From Cepaea nemoralis (Eukaryota > Mollusca > Gastropoda > Stylommatophora > Helicidae), in NCBI GenBank assembly GCA_014155875.1, contig JACEFZ010018304.1:163501-227500 (forward strand): 64,000 bases of DNA. Direction: 5' to 3'. The first letter of the stretch is position 1, and every line of letters begins with the position of its first letter. This document shows, in pieces, positions 34,023 to 45,522 of this stretch. The notes beneath the pieces are model-generated. The model was not told where the DNA came from. It saw only the letters and a list, made by a program, of their open reading frames with translations, and did not search any database. Position numbers and translations under genes: made by a program.

Positions 34023-34439
34023 CTGGGCGTGAGGACATGATGGGGACGGGTTAGAGGAAGCAAGCATAGAAAGGGGAGGGAAAAAACAGTTTAGCATAGT
34101 CTGCATTCAGAGAAATGGCAATGGTGAAACACATACACTTACTGGGACTTGACATAAGCAGGACAAAGAAACTGATGTATGTTTATTATGGTTGAACATT
34201 ATACATTATGTTGTGTGATATCTGCAATATGATCCTGGCCAGATGCAGTAAAATATGCCAGGCAATAAATCCTGCAGTCTAATGTTTGTGTCTTCAATAT
34301 TCAAATTCACTATGCGAAAACAGTTTTGAATTATAGATTATGTTTAGATTTTTGTGTGAACATAACATAATTCTTAACTCTGAAAGGGTATTATGATTTT
34401 CATTTGTTCACTGCAGGAAAATTAATCAACTCTGAAAGG

Positions 34440-34860
34440 GTATGATGATTTTCCTATGTTCGCTGCATGAAAGTGAATCTTGGAATGTTAGTGAACAATT
34501 CAGGAAGAACCTGGAGGCATCAGCGATGTGGTGTCTGAGAAGAATTTTGCCAAAGTAACTCACAACAAATGCCCTGAAGGGGCTAATAACAGTTGAGCAT
34601 TATACACAACTATAATACAGAGACAAACAGCTTTCTTTGGTCATAAACTAGAAGAGAGGCATTGAAAACCATCATGACAACTGGAAAGATCAGTGGAAGC
34701 AAACGTAGAGGCAGATAAAGAAAAATGAGGTTGAATAAAATGAAACAACGGAATGAAGGCATATCGTCAGCAGAGTTGATACAGAATGCCAAGGACCGAG
34801 ATCTGTAGAGAAACATACAAGCTCTTAGGCTAGCTGGCAGTGCACATAATCATGATGAAC
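34440..34860 (+). mobile_element. RTE-like C-terminal tail
   Basis: It contains a disrupted version of SFFGH..RRE, TTGKISGSKRRGR, and AELIQNAKDRDL with stops. Spacing and order match 13600-14040. Bases 34025-34439 show nothing recognisable. Confidence 0.75.
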
Positions 34861-35014
34861 CAGGAAAAGATCAAACAAAAAGTATGATAACAGCTCTCCT
34901 GTTTCTTCTACCGTATATCTTCCAATGGAGTGTAGGCCATTTACCAATCATGCCAAGCCCAATGTTGACTTGTTAATGATCTGCCAGATTTTGCAGGTAA
35001 GATTTCCCAACCTG

Positions 35015-35318
35015 TTTGTTTTTTAGCATTCGCTCGATTTAAACTCCAGCGTAATCCATGCACACTACTTCTAGTAGATAGGGACTTAATTTTGCGTGTG
35101 GATTAGCTTTCCCTACTACCAGTGTCTCTCGCCATCAGGCGAACCCACTCTGGCTTCAGATGTACTATTAATTTACGCCCCCAAGTCAAGAACAAGAATT
35201 CAACATTTTAGTCCAGTTGTCGGGTGTTGGGGTTGAACCCCTTACTTCGGCATCAAAACACCGTATTTTTAAGAACGTGCGTTCTGATCCTTTCAGCCAC
35301 ACTCCACCGATTGAGGTA
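35015..35318 (-). mobile_element. tRNA-derived SINE, family 1, copy D
   Basis: On the minus strand: tgtggctgaaaggatcagaa head, GGTTCAACCCC box B, body with gcctgatggcgagagacact, and tail side cgctggagtttaaatcgag. Bases 35320-35815 are AT-rich attatt-type sequence with no gene. Confidence 0.75.
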
Positions 35319-35814
35319 GTCAGTCTCACAAACCCTCTCTTAGTAGACTCCTATGACATGTATGGTAGGTTACAGACGGACCATATTTTTACTTCACTTA
35401 TCAGCCCTGGTAACACGCGGGCGATGATAACAATTACTAGTGACAACACTCTGACCTCATATAATGAACTCTTTGAAATATAGTATAATAATGTATATTA
35501 TAAATACTACTAATTTAAGTTAGTATTATTATTGAATATTTTTATTATTATTACTATTATTCTTTCACCCTGTGTCCCATTATTATTATTAATATATTTA
35601 TATTATTGTATATTATTAATTAATTACCTAATTAATATTCAATCAATCAATCATGTGCCATGCCGGAAAGCATATTATATTAATATTATTATATACAAAT
35701 ATATGTAATTTATAAATTTACATTATTATTATTATATTGCTAATTATTTAGTAATAGTGTTATTTATTATTAATGTAAATTATGAATATTGTTATTATTA
35801 ACATTATTATTGTT

Positions 35815-36335
35815 ATTGGTGTCAGGTCTACGTCAGATATGACTGAACTATCGTATGACGGTAGACGGTACTACCTGCTTTCTGTTAGCGCCGAATGTTG
35901 GGCAGCACTCACCAAACTCAACACCCCACATTGTGTCAACAGCGTTGGGTGCAAGAGTGCAATAGGGAGGGTATAAGCCTTACCCTAGTGAGAGGAAATG
36001 CAACCTAAAGACTAAATGTCATGGCAGGGCAGACCAGGCCCTAAGCCTTGGTCGGCAACTGGTCTAGGATAGAAGCTCCGACAGGCGGACAGAGCATTGC
36101 TTTGCTGATCTGGCAGCTTCTGCAGCTTGTCTTGTTCCAGATGTATTAGTGTTACCTTTCCTCTGGACTAAACTAGACAGGCCGAGAGAGGGATTATGCT
36201 GCTTGGGCAACACATGGTCTCTAAATTCAGCCCAGGCTTTGTGTTATGGAGAGGTATAACTCCATTTTACAGACTATCATCTGTCAAGATGGCAAGGTGC
36301 CAGTCATTATTGTTATTATTATCATTGTCATTATT
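35815..36335 (+). mobile_element. Dispersed repeat family 6, full copy with (ATT)n end
   Basis: About 500 bases from ggtctacgtcagatatgact through ttctgttagcgccgaatgtt, gaggaaatgcaacctaaaga, gcttgtcttgttccagatgt to tgtcaagatggcaaggtgcc. It ends in a short ATT-rich tail (ttattgttattattatc). The copy at 45690 has the same start, order and ATT tail. Single orientation, constant 3' end with a trinucleotide tail and 5'-variable copies suggest a retroelement. I see no promoter boxes or coding frame. Confidence 0.7.
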
Positions 36336-36414
36336 ATTTCATTAAACTTAGAACATGTGGAGGACTAACACTCCCCACCTCAAGAGCAGTATCTATTCTG
36401 AGATCAACTTTACC

Positions 36415-36515
36415 AGAATTTATCACATATTTCCCGACATTTGTCACATATTCCCTGACATTTGTCACATATTCCCCGACATTTGTCACATATTCCCCAG
36501 TAATTGTCACGCATT
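36415..36515. repeat. 20-21-bp repeat, about five copies
   Basis: Units of gacatttgtcacatattccc. Bases 36516-36867 show nothing except a short copy of ccctttgaaaataaagt. Confidence 0.9.
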
Positions 36516-36867
36516 CCCCCGCCTTGCTGTTTCTCCTCCCCTGACAATACCCTGACAATTCCAAACATTGGGGATCATTTATTTTTAAATTTAGTTGTTG
36601 CTTCTTTCTTTTAATTCCACAACTAAACTGACTTTGTACAAGGCTATACAAATCTTCATTTCAGACTGCCCATTTCTTAACCCTTTGAAAATAAAGTATG
36701 TTTGTTCCTTCAAAACACACAGAGCAATAGAAATAGAGTGAGTCCAAAAACATGGATCAGAGAATTTGAAACGGAGATGTGTAATATGGGAAGCACAAGA
36801 AGAAGTTGTAGGAGACAGCAACGGATAGGAGGGCTTGGTATGGGCTTGCTGTGGGCTTATGCTCCAT

Positions 36868-37262
36868 TTATGTTAGTTGTATATCCTTTACAGGATGTCG
36901 CAGTCGACCCCAGCATTTTTTGGCTGTTTTGTGATTTCTTAGCAAGTTTACTTTCAGTAGTTTGCCATAGCTTTCTGAATCACTGGCACTCATACCATTG
37001 TATGAAAATCAACGCAAGGCAATCTGCTTTTAAATTGCCTGCAGCTGTGTTTTGAATGCAGTAAGTAGGATTACAAATTGCGTTCGTAACCCCTTCACCA
37101 CAGTGCTGGCCTATGCTCCATCACAAAAGTTAGTTGCATATCCTTTACAGGACGTTGCAGTCAATGCCAGCATTTCTTGCTGTTGTGATCTCTTGGCAAA
37201 TTTACGTTCAGTAGTTTGTCATTGCTTTCTGAACAACCGGCACCCATAACATTTCGTAAAAA
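36868..37262 (-). mobile_element. SINE family 2, two copies in tandem
   Basis: A full copy (36868-37110) is followed by the 3' part of a second (37128-37262). Both have agttgcatatcctttacagg or a one-base variant and the same orientation. The head of the first (gaatgcagtaagtaggatta, cgttcgtaaccccttcacca) is at the high end. Confidence 0.75.
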
Positions 37263-38240
37263 ACCAACTATGCTCCATTGAAGGTCCAAAAAAAAAGATT
37301 AATTGACAATCACTGTCATGATCTGTCACAATAAGACCAGCTGGATGCCGTATGAGAGACTGAGTCCTTAACATCCGTGATAATAGGCAGGTGTGTACAC
37401 ATACCACCACTGAGATGCCTCATTTGTATAGAAACAAAACAAACACAGCTGCAGCAGTACATAAAATCCATCACATAAGTCATACAATGTATGGCAACAC
37501 ATTTTGACCACATTATATATTTACTTTTGACTATTTTTGTATTTGATAAGTGACAACTAGAAGTTTGTCTTCTTTGTTATAAACCTACTAGTAGTTAACT
37601 GTGCTGCTTGAAAATGCCCAATATTTCCGGAGAAAGACACCTATAGTCATGACCCTTGGTGGACCTGCCCTCAGAGATTGTCAGGAAGTTAAAGGGTCAA
37701 AACATTCCGTGACGGGGGACCTCTTCTGGTGATCGGAAGCCTCATGTTGTGTTTCCTCTGTGGCAGAGTTTTTATCACTAACTGTGCTTGAAAACACCAA
37801 TATTACTTAGCTATCTATATGCACTAGTATTTATTGGTATTTCAAGGGTATTTATTCAGGAATTTGCTAACTGTATGGTAAGCCATTTTTATCATATTTC
37901 ATTTTTCCTTTTTTTTAATTATTTCTTGTTCAATAAAATGAGCACTTTTGGTACACTGGTTTTCTTTAGTAGTTGTTCACAGAATTCTCAAGCACATTTG
38001 TAATGACTCAAATCACAAAGTAACGCATGCAGAGTCCAGAGGGGATAGACTTAGCCAGAACTAATAACAGCCAAACAGGCATAGATAAGTGAGTTTCCAT
38101 TCTAAACCGACAGTAGAAGACACACTACATAGTAGACATGCTGCTAGAACTTACTTTGGAAAAAGCTTATCTCATGCAAATTATTTGTGGAAATGACATG
38201 AAGATGCATACATTATCTGGCAATGATGAATGTATCTATT
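37263..38240. other. No recognisable feature
   Basis: AT-rich intronic sequence. Short frames only; no similarity recognised to genes or to the repeat families seen elsewhere in the window. Confidence 0.5.
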
Positions 38241-38242
38241 TA

Positions 38243-38475
38243 ATAGTTAGTTGCATATCCTTTACAGGACGTAGCAGTCAACAGGGGCATTGTTTGGCTG
38301 TTCGTGATTCCTGGGCAAGTTTATGTTCAGTAGTTTCCCATTGGTTTCTGAATGACCGGTGCCTATACCATTTCATAAAAACCAACGTAAGGCGGTCTGC
38401 TGCCAAATCGCCCACAGCTGTTTCGAACCTGGTATGTGGGATTACGAAATACGTCTGTAACCCCTTTGCCATGGA
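38243..38475 (-). mobile_element. SINE family 2
   Basis: From tagttagttgcatatccttt to gtctgtaacccctttgccat. The head on the minus strand, atggcaaaggggttacagac, is a good box A-like sequence. Confidence 0.75.
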
Positions 38476-38589
38476 GCCAGTCTATCTATTTAATAGACAT
38501 CTCAGAATGATACAAGTGTCAATGTAAGAGGATAAGCTTTCACTGCTTGAAGCTAAGACACAAAAACAACTAATCACAAGCATCAGCAG

Positions 38590-38865
38590 TCAGAATGGTT
38601 GAATGGATAAGAACGTTCAGCACATTCAGTGTGCTGATGCCGAGGTTGCGGGTTCAACCCCTACATCGATCGGTTGGACTAAAACGCTGACTTCTCGACT
38701 TTGAGTTTAGGACATAAATTACAAGTATCTCAGAAGTCGGTGTGGGTTCGCCTGATGGCGAGGGTCACTGGTAACAGGGAAAGCTAATCCACATGCAAAG
38801 ATCAGTCCAGTGCACTAGAAGTAGTGTATGGACTACACTCAAGTTAGAGTGAGTGAATGCAAAAT
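38590..38865 (+). mobile_element. tRNA-derived SINE, family 1, copy E
   Basis: Head GTCAGAATGGTTGAATGGAT, gtgctgatgccgaggttgcg, box B GGTTCAACCCC, then cctgatggcgagggtcactg, and end tatggactacactcaagtta. Confidence 0.8.
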
Positions 38866-38869
38866 ATAA

Positions 38870-39085
38870 AACATCAGAAAGAGGAATAATAAATTGTGGC
38901 GTCATGTTATGAGTACATTAAAACTAGAACATTGTGTGACAACTGGAAAGATTTGTGGAAATGAGATAGAAGAAGACAGCAAGAGAAAATTCTCTATTAC
39001 TGGGCCATAGCATGGAAGGGTGTTAGCGCACGCCACTGGAGATTGCCCACGCCAATCGCCAAGGCACTTGATGATGATGATACAT
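38870..39085 (+). mobile_element. RTE-like tail with ATG-type end
   Basis: It contains cattgtgtgacaactggaaa, gattgcccacgccaatcgcc and ends cttgatgatgatgat. It corresponds to the TTGKIC..NRDRGRQ..HGR region of 23990-24530 with stops. Bases 39086-39399 show nothing clear. Confidence 0.7.
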
Positions 39086-39399
39086 ATGTGGATTATACCA
39101 TAAATGTTTCTCCTGTGCTGTTCATTTTCTAGGCCAGGGAATAGAGGATTCAAGGAAAACAAGACAGAAAACAAAGGTAGGTGTACAAGAACGTGATAAC
39201 AAACAAGTGACTTAATCTTGCTGTGACAATGCCTTCATCAGCAAAGAAAAACAAAGACACAAGGATGCTAATATAATCACATTCATATGAAGTTTGAAGA
39301 ATGAAGAATGTTTTGTTTAAATTAAGAAACGTTATTAATGTATGGAGGGTGGTACACCCCATTATAGTCAACAAGATCATTATGTTAGTCAGTCCGAGA

Positions 39400-39960
39400 C
39401 TGTCACTGACGTAACCTGATTCATGTCACTCCACTGTCCTGTATTCTCATCATCATCATCATCATATTGGTCAGCCCGAAGACTGGCATTGAAGTTATCT
39501 GATCATGTCACTTTACTGTCCCCTGTTTTCATCATCATCATCATTATTATCATCAACATCAACAGGTTAGTCAGTCCTAAGACTGGTATTGATACCTTTT
39601 GATCATGTTAATTCACTGTCACCTATTCTTATCAAAATCATCATCATCATCATCATCATGTTAATCACTTCCATGACTGGTACTAATGTCATCTGATCGT
39701 GTGACTCCACTGTCCCCCATCATCATCATCATCATGTTAATCACTTCCATGACTGGTACTAATGTCATCTGATCAAACGACTCCACTGTCCCCCATCATC
39801 ATCATCATCATGTTAATCACTTCCATGACTAGTACTAATGTCATCTGATCGTGTGACTCCACTGTTCCCTATCATCACCATCATCATCTCAGTCAGTCCA
39901 ACGACTGCCGCTGAAGTAATCTGATCGTGTCATTCCATTGTCCCCTATCCTCACAAATTC
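39400..39960. repeat. 85-95-bp tandem repeat with CATCAT spacers
   Basis: Six units of the form (cat)n, gttaatcacttccatgactg, gtactaatgtcatctgatcg, actccactgtccccc. The last three full units are near identical. The fixed part followed by (cat)n looks like an amplified fragment of a retrotransposon end plus its trinucleotide tail. Confidence 0.9.
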
Positions 39961-40064
39961 TCCCCAAGGCTGCACAATCCCAATGTCCTGGCATGTCTTG
40001 GTGATGTGATTATTTCTAGAACATCCTCCTCTTCTCAGGATTTTGCTCTCCAGCGTTCTCAACA

Positions 40065-40310
40065 TGGTCAGTAGCCTATCCTTTACAGGATGTTGCAGTC
40101 AACCCTAGCATTGTTTGGCTGTTCATGATTCCTGGGCAAGTTTACATTCAGTAGTTTGCCATTGCTTTCTGAATGACCGGCACACATACCATTTAATAAA
40201 AACCAATGCTAGGCAGTCTGCTACCAAATCGCCTGCAGTTGTGTTTCGAATGCGGTATGCAGGGTTACGGACGGTGTCCGTAACCACTTTGCCGCAGAGC
40301 TTTCTCAACT
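40065..40310 (-). mobile_element. SINE family 2 (well preserved head)
   Basis: Minus-strand start gctctgcggcaaagtggtta (box A), then accgcattcgaaacacaact (box B with TTCGAAAC) about 30 bases later. The normal body follows, ending ggataggctactgac. This copy gives the best support for a tRNA origin. Confidence 0.75.
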
Positions 40311-40494
40311 GTAGTTTTTAATGTCTCATTTTGTGTTGAGGCAAAAACGAACTTTTGTATCTTTGAGATCTGTCTTAATCCCTCTCTGTATTTGGATGTG
40401 GAATACAAGGGAAAACCACATATTCTCAAGAATACATATATGAACAGGCTTCTTGCCTGTCATAAATATATATAATATACAGATGATAACATAC

Positions 40495-40850
40495 TCTAAA
40501 TATCCTCTTAATATTCATCAACAAAGCCTTGGTCAGCAGCTGGTCTAGGATTGAAGCTCTGATGTGCGGACAGTTAGAACATTGCTTTGCTGATCCAGCT
40601 TGTTTAGTTCCAGATGTATTGGTGTTACCTTTCCTCTGGAGTAAACTAGGCAGGCTGAGAGAGGGATTATGCTGCATGGGCAGCATGTGATCTCTACAAC
40701 TCAGCCCAGGCTCTGTGCTATGCAGAGGTATAAATCCATCCCTGATCCCTGCAGTGGGCTGTTGTTGTTGTTGTTATGCCTTTTGTGAAGCACAATGTAA
40801 TAAACAATCGTCTGTCAAGACGGCCAGGTGCCAGTGACTCATCAACATCA
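40495..40850 (+). mobile_element. Dispersed repeat family 6, 5'-truncated
   Basis: Begins inside the element at agccttggtcagcagctggt and runs to tgtcaagacggccaggtgcc. The usual gctgcttctgcag segment is shortened. Confidence 0.75.
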
Positions 40851-41225
40851 AGTGATATGCCGACTAATGTGGATGATCTCTCTTCTCCACATCTCATAAT
40901 TTCCAACCAAATGTATCAATTTATGTTCTGACATTTCTCCATGCCACAGCGAAGGACTATCAATAATCGTCTCTCCTGTCTTCCTCTATCTCTCTTTCCA
41001 TAAATATTTCCAGTTGTCACATGTTCCAGTTTTCCTCGTCACATAACCTGGTCAAGAATGTTGACAGCCTATTTCTAATGTTTGTGATAAGCTGTCTTTG
41101 TGCCTTAGTCTCTTTCAAAATGTTTAGATTACTCATGTTGGCTCCAAGGTATTTTCAGCATTCTTCTACAAAGCTGCATCTCTGCGCTAACCCATACTGG
41201 TGCTGCATTATACAAATATTAAACT
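40845..41225 (-). mobile_element. RTE-like C-terminal tail
   Basis: On the minus strand it carries caactggaaatatttatgga, gacaggagagacgattattg, and further in the LIxxI..DSQ..FGHV-like region around 41040-41100. It matches the copy at 23990 with many breaks. Confidence 0.65.
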
Positions 41226-41229
41226 GAGA

Positions 41230-41865
41230 TTATGTAAATTGCTGATACCCATTACTGACTAAAGATTACATAAATTGCTCTAAACACATCACTGACTTGA
41301 GATAATATAAATTGCTCTAAATTCACCAATGGTCTGAGATTTATAAATTGCTCTTAACCCATCACTGATCAGACATAATATAAATTGCTCTAAACCCATC
41401 ACTGACCAGAGAATACATAAAAGAAACTATAAAATGCTCTAAACCCATCACTGACCAGAGATTACATAAAAGAGATTATATAAACTGCTCTATATTGATC
41501 ACTGACAAGTGATTGCATAAACTGCTCTAAACTGATCTCTAATCAGACATTACATAAATTGCTCTAAACCCATAACTGACCAGACATTACATAAATTACT
41601 CTTAACCCATCACTGACCATACAATACATAAATTGCTCTAAACCCATCATTGATCAGACATTACATAAACTGCTCTACACCCATCACTACCAGACATATA
41701 AATTGCTATTAACCCATCAGTGGCACAAGATTGTGCAAATTGCTCTAAACCCATCACTGACATGAGATCATATAAATTGCTCTAAACCTGTCACTGACCA
41801 GGCATTACATAAATCACTCTTAACCCATCACTGACCTAATATTACGTAAATTACTATTAACCCTA
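41230..41865. repeat. About 36-bp minisatellite
   Basis: Imperfect units of aaattgctctaaacccatca plus ctgaccagacattacat, around 17 copies, considerably diverged. Bases 41866-42299 show nothing recognisable. Confidence 0.9.
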
Positions 41866-42299
41866 ATTAGTTTTAAATTTACTGATGACATCAAAGATGT
41901 AACTCCAACCATCAAGACGTGTACACACGTTACACACATATAAATGGGTAACAATAAAACACAATGCTTGCAGGTCTGCACATACAGGGAAGTAGACAGC
42001 CGAAGAAGAAGAAAGTAACAACACATTTCCAATGTGAAGTTTTGAATTTTGTTAAATCTACACATTTAACTAACAAAATGATTATAATTAAGCATCACTA
42101 GAATTTACTACTAATAAACATCACAGTTTTGTAGCTGTTCAACTATTGATAAACCAAACTAACAGTTCTAGAATATAACAAAAAGCAGCATGTGAAAAAT
42201 GAAAATGTTATAAATTTGTTAGTTGAATGCGAAAACACTGCAGCATTAAAAAAGATGACACTTGTGTTAGAAAAGGTGTATTATTAAACAAAAGTAACT

Positions 42300-42400
42300 G
42301 TAAAAAGGTGTTGTTTTGTTGCAAGAATGGTGTTATTTTGCTGCAAGAATGGTGTTATTTTGCTGCAAGAATGGTGTCATTTTGTTGCAATGGTGCTATT
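42300..42400. repeat. About 20-bp repeat, five copies
   Basis: Units of gcaagaatggtgttattttg. It ends about 35 bases from the donor of the exon at 42435, on the intron side. Confidence 0.9.
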
Positions 42401-42434
42401 TAACACTTTAAAGCTATTGACGATAACAACCCAC

Positions 42435-42526
42435 CTCTAGGCCAGAGTCTGTTGAGATTGGCATTGTTTGAATTTTTTCCAGCAGATTTTGAAGTTCATT
42501 GATATCAGTCTGGCATGACTGCAAAG
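42435..42526 (-). CDS. OSBPL3/6/7: ORP exon 7: short coiled segment
   Basis: 92 bases: CT completes Thr with the leftover A of exon 6, then 30 codons. Acceptor aaaatgcag, donor GTGGGT. It encodes LQSCQTDINELQNLLEKIQT, MPISTDSGLE. It lines up with vertebrate ORP3/6 LAHCQSNLVELSKLLQNLE, just after the AWL motif. Phase agrees on both sides. Confidence 0.94.
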
Positions 42527-42539
42527 CTGCATTTTAAAT

Positions 42540-42895
42540 ATTCAGAAAATTATATATACATATACATAAACATTGATCTCTCTCTTTCTGTGTACATGAG
42601 TGTGTGTAAGTGCTTGGGGAGTTTTTTGGTTTTTGTTGTCGTTATATAGTGCCCAGATGAACAATTAAAGTTAATGACTAGGGTCCTAAAGTCAGAACAT
42701 AGGAAAAATGCACTAAAAAACAATAGCCTGAGACAATCAGCTCTCCAAGCTCTTACCGGACCGTCTGCCTATTCACCATGTTGGCCCGGTACATCCCATT
42801 CAGTAAGTGCCTTCACCTTATGTAAACACAGCTATGAATGATTCTGTGTAGTGTACACCCAGTGGGGGAAAGACATTCACATGTCACAAAAGACA
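42540..42895. other. No recognisable feature
   Basis: Unique-looking intronic sequence with no reading frame or repeat family that I can place. Confidence 0.5.
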
Positions 42896-42899
42896 ATGG

Positions 42900-43205
42900 G
42901 GGTAAATATGGACGAATGGATAAGAGCAGTCACTCCTAAACTTCTGGTGTGCTGATGCCGAGGTAGCAGGTTAAACCCCTACACCGGTCTGTTGGACTAA
43001 AATGTTGACTTCTCGTCCTTGACTTGAGGACGTAAATTACAAATAACTCAGAAGTCATAGTGTGTTTGCCTGATGGCGAGGGACACTAGTAATAAGGAAA
43101 CCAATCCACATGCAAACATCAGTCCAGTCTACTTCCCAGAAGTAGCAAGTGTATGGACTATGCTAGGGTTCAAAGCAAATGAACATATTAAACAAAATAA
43201 ATAAA
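42900..43205 (+). mobile_element. tRNA-derived SINE, family 1, copy F
   Basis: Head aatatggacgaatggataag, gtgctgatgccgaggtagca, box B GGTTAAACCCC, body cctgatggcgagggacacta, end in aacaaaataaataaataaaa. The A-rich tail leads straight into the 29-bp minisatellite. Confidence 0.8.
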
Positions 43206-43212
43206 TAAAATA

Positions 43213-43427
43213 GACAACTTGACATATCAAATTAACACACAGACAACCTGACATATCAAATTAACACACAGACAACTTGACATATCAAATTAACACACAG
43301 ACAACTTGACATATCAAATTAACACACAGACAACTTGACATATCAAATTAACACACAGACAACTTGACATATCAAATTAACACACACACACAACTTGACA
43401 TATCAAATTAACACACAGACAACTTAC
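43213..43427. repeat. 29-bp minisatellite abutting a 5' splice site
   Basis: Seven to eight copies of acaacttgacatatcaaatt plus aacacacag. In gene sense the exon 6 donor GTAAGTTGTCTGTG matches the unit GTCAAGTTGTCTGTG with one inserted base, so the array starts at intron base +1. Confidence 0.95.
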
Positions 43428-43562
43428 TTTTGCCACTCTGCTCAAATCCAGACGATCCCAACAACCAGGCAAGTACCCGACCTTGACCATCCTTAAAACT
43501 TGCCTGCCGTATAATTTCTTTCTTTAGCGGATGTTGCAGTGCCAGCTCAGGGAGATTGGCAT
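43428..43562 (-). CDS. OSBPL3/6/7: ORP exon 6: linker with AWL motif
   Basis: 135 bases: two bases complete Asn with exon 5, 44 codons, one leftover A. Acceptor tgcacacag, donor GTAAGT. It encodes ANLPELALQHPLKKEIIRQA, SFKDGQGRVLAWLLGSSGFE, QSGK. GRVLAWL corresponds to SKVAAWL of vertebrate ORP3/6, which precedes the CQSNL coiled segment. Both phases agree. Confidence 0.92.
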
Positions 43563-43734
43563 CTGTGTGCAGAGTTTAGACATTCAGTAAACTCAACAAC
43601 ACTGCCACAAAAGAAATCAATTATATACTACTTTAGTATCAACAAGCAAAGGAAAAGCCTGTGGGTTATACTGGGATCGTGTTGGAAGCATCAAAACCCA
43701 GTGTGGGTTAACATCATAGCATTTCCATGAACAA

Positions 43735-44225
43735 ATGTACAAATGGCACCAATACTAAAGACCAAACACATATCAATAGATACTAAACAAGCATTCTACG
43801 ATCACAATTTTCCTGCCAACTCTATGCTACCTAATGCCAAACCTGGACAATGACAGAGAAAAGAGAAAAGAACAATCACAACGGAAATGAGATTCCTGAG
43901 AAGGATACCCAACGTATCAAGAAGACAGAAAATCAGAAATGATTAAATCAGGACCAAAGTGGGGATAATAGCAGCGCTAGATTTAATCAGAAAACAGCAA
44001 GTGAAATGGTTTGGCCACATAACTAGGCTACTGACTGCCAGTATACCACAACAAGCAATGATGTACAGACCAAATGGAACCAGAAGAAGATGCCGACCAT
44101 GTAAATGATTGACAGAAGGAACAACAGAGTCCATGGAATCTCGATATATGAAACCCATAAACAGGCACTCTCCAGCTGTTTATGCTTCACCTCGACACCG
44201 CAAGGTACAAGAGGAATGAGATGAG
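43735..44225 (+). mobile_element. RTE-like C-terminal tail
   Basis: Readable blocks in shifting frames: FLPTLCYLMPNLDNDR-like, MRFLRRIPNVSRRQ, KVGIIAALDLIRKQQVKWFG and HITRLL, then RPNGTRRRCRPCK. It ends with gagatgagatgagat, a pentanucleotide tail. The shared ESRYMKPIN block links it to 2060-2215. Confidence 0.75.
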
Positions 44226-44399
44226 ATGAGATAATGAGATGAGATGGAGATGAATGTATTTGACAGTGAACCCCCCTCTTCTCCAAGAACCTCCCTTCCA
44301 ATTACCTGAGGTCCTTTCAAATTTACAGACATATAAAGGAACTATTGTAATGCATGTAATTTTAAAGTTTATCTTACGTATATCAACATTTGTGTGCAA

Positions 44400-44830
44400 A
44401 GTGATTCATGATCCGAAAGGGGGAGGCGGGTTGTGTACATAAACAGTGGAATGAATCGCTGATGAGGTCTGTTGACCATAGTCACCATCTTCATTCCAGG
44501 ACATGCAGGAGTTGAGAGAAATGAACGAACTGATAAACTTGCTGGCACTGCATCCCCTGCAGATGGCCAGCCCATGGATCGTGCCGATGTTATTATCACC
44601 CTTACAGAGATGTTGAGAGCAGAGGATTTTGATGCCAGTGAATCAACATCATTGTCCAGAATGACAGACTTGGGAGTAAGAAGCGAGAAGCACAACGGGA
44701 GAATGAGGGATCTCATCAACCGTCACAGAACTGGCACTATTAGCTAGTTGCTGATGCATATGTTGGGGGGAGGAATTGAGCATGTTTGGACTTGTTCACA
44801 GTGCAAGGATGATACCCCAACAGATAACAA
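44400..44830 (+). mobile_element. RNase H domain of an I-clade-like LINE
   Basis: The plus strand reads VTIFIPGHAGVERNERTDKL, AGTASPADGQPMDRADVIIT, then SRMTDLGVRSEKHN and HRTGTIS. It is the sister of 13070-13560. In it the G tract at 44765 is short, so the 23-G run in the other copy is derived. Confidence 0.85.
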
Positions 44831-45074
44831 TTTTAAGACGAACAAGACCAACCAAACTTGCACACCGGTACTTGCAGCCCTGAACACTCAACAATAATTA
44901 TAATAAATGATGACACAAATAAGATGCCTTCATATGATCAGCTATACATGAGGTGTTGATGATTAAGTAGTAACTCGCTCAGCCAAAGCTGGTGGTGTTG
45001 GGGTTTAAATCCCTCTGTAGACCTTGGTCTATCAGTCAAGAGGAGGACAAGAGTCAGAATAGAGGATCCAGACT

Positions 45075-45450
45075 TTTTGGAGACATCAGAATGGAATAGC
45101 CAGATTTCTTATGTAGACATCAGAATTAAAGAACCAGATTTCTTTTGTAGACATTATAAGAAGAGAATAACCAGATTTCTTGTGCACACATCATCAGAAT
45201 ATAATAACCAGATTTCTTGTATAGACATCACAATAGAATAACCAGATTTCTTGTGTAGACATAACTGGATTAGAATAATCTGATTTATTATATAAACATT
45301 ATCATGACAGAAGAACCAGATTTCTTGTGCAAACATTATCAAGAAAGAATAACCAGATTTCCTATGCAAACATTATCATGATGGAATAACCAGATTTCTT
45401 GTGCAAACGTTATCATGATAGAACAACCATATTTCTTGTATAGATATTAC
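45075..45450. repeat. About 36-bp minisatellite, ten or more copies
   Basis: Units of ataaccagatttcttgtgta plus gacatcatcagaat, diverged. It ends about 65 bases from the donor of exon 5, on the intron side. Confidence 0.92.
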
Positions 45451-45522
45451 CTAAACAACAGAGCATGATAAGAAGAAAGAGAATAGAAGACAAACAAAAG
45501 AGAGTGCCAAATGCCTCCTTAC

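Noticed and set aside
33705..34106. 133-codon minus-strand frame as a separate protein
   Set aside because: Only 33906-34022 has splice borders and phase matching the ORP gene; the rest is intron.
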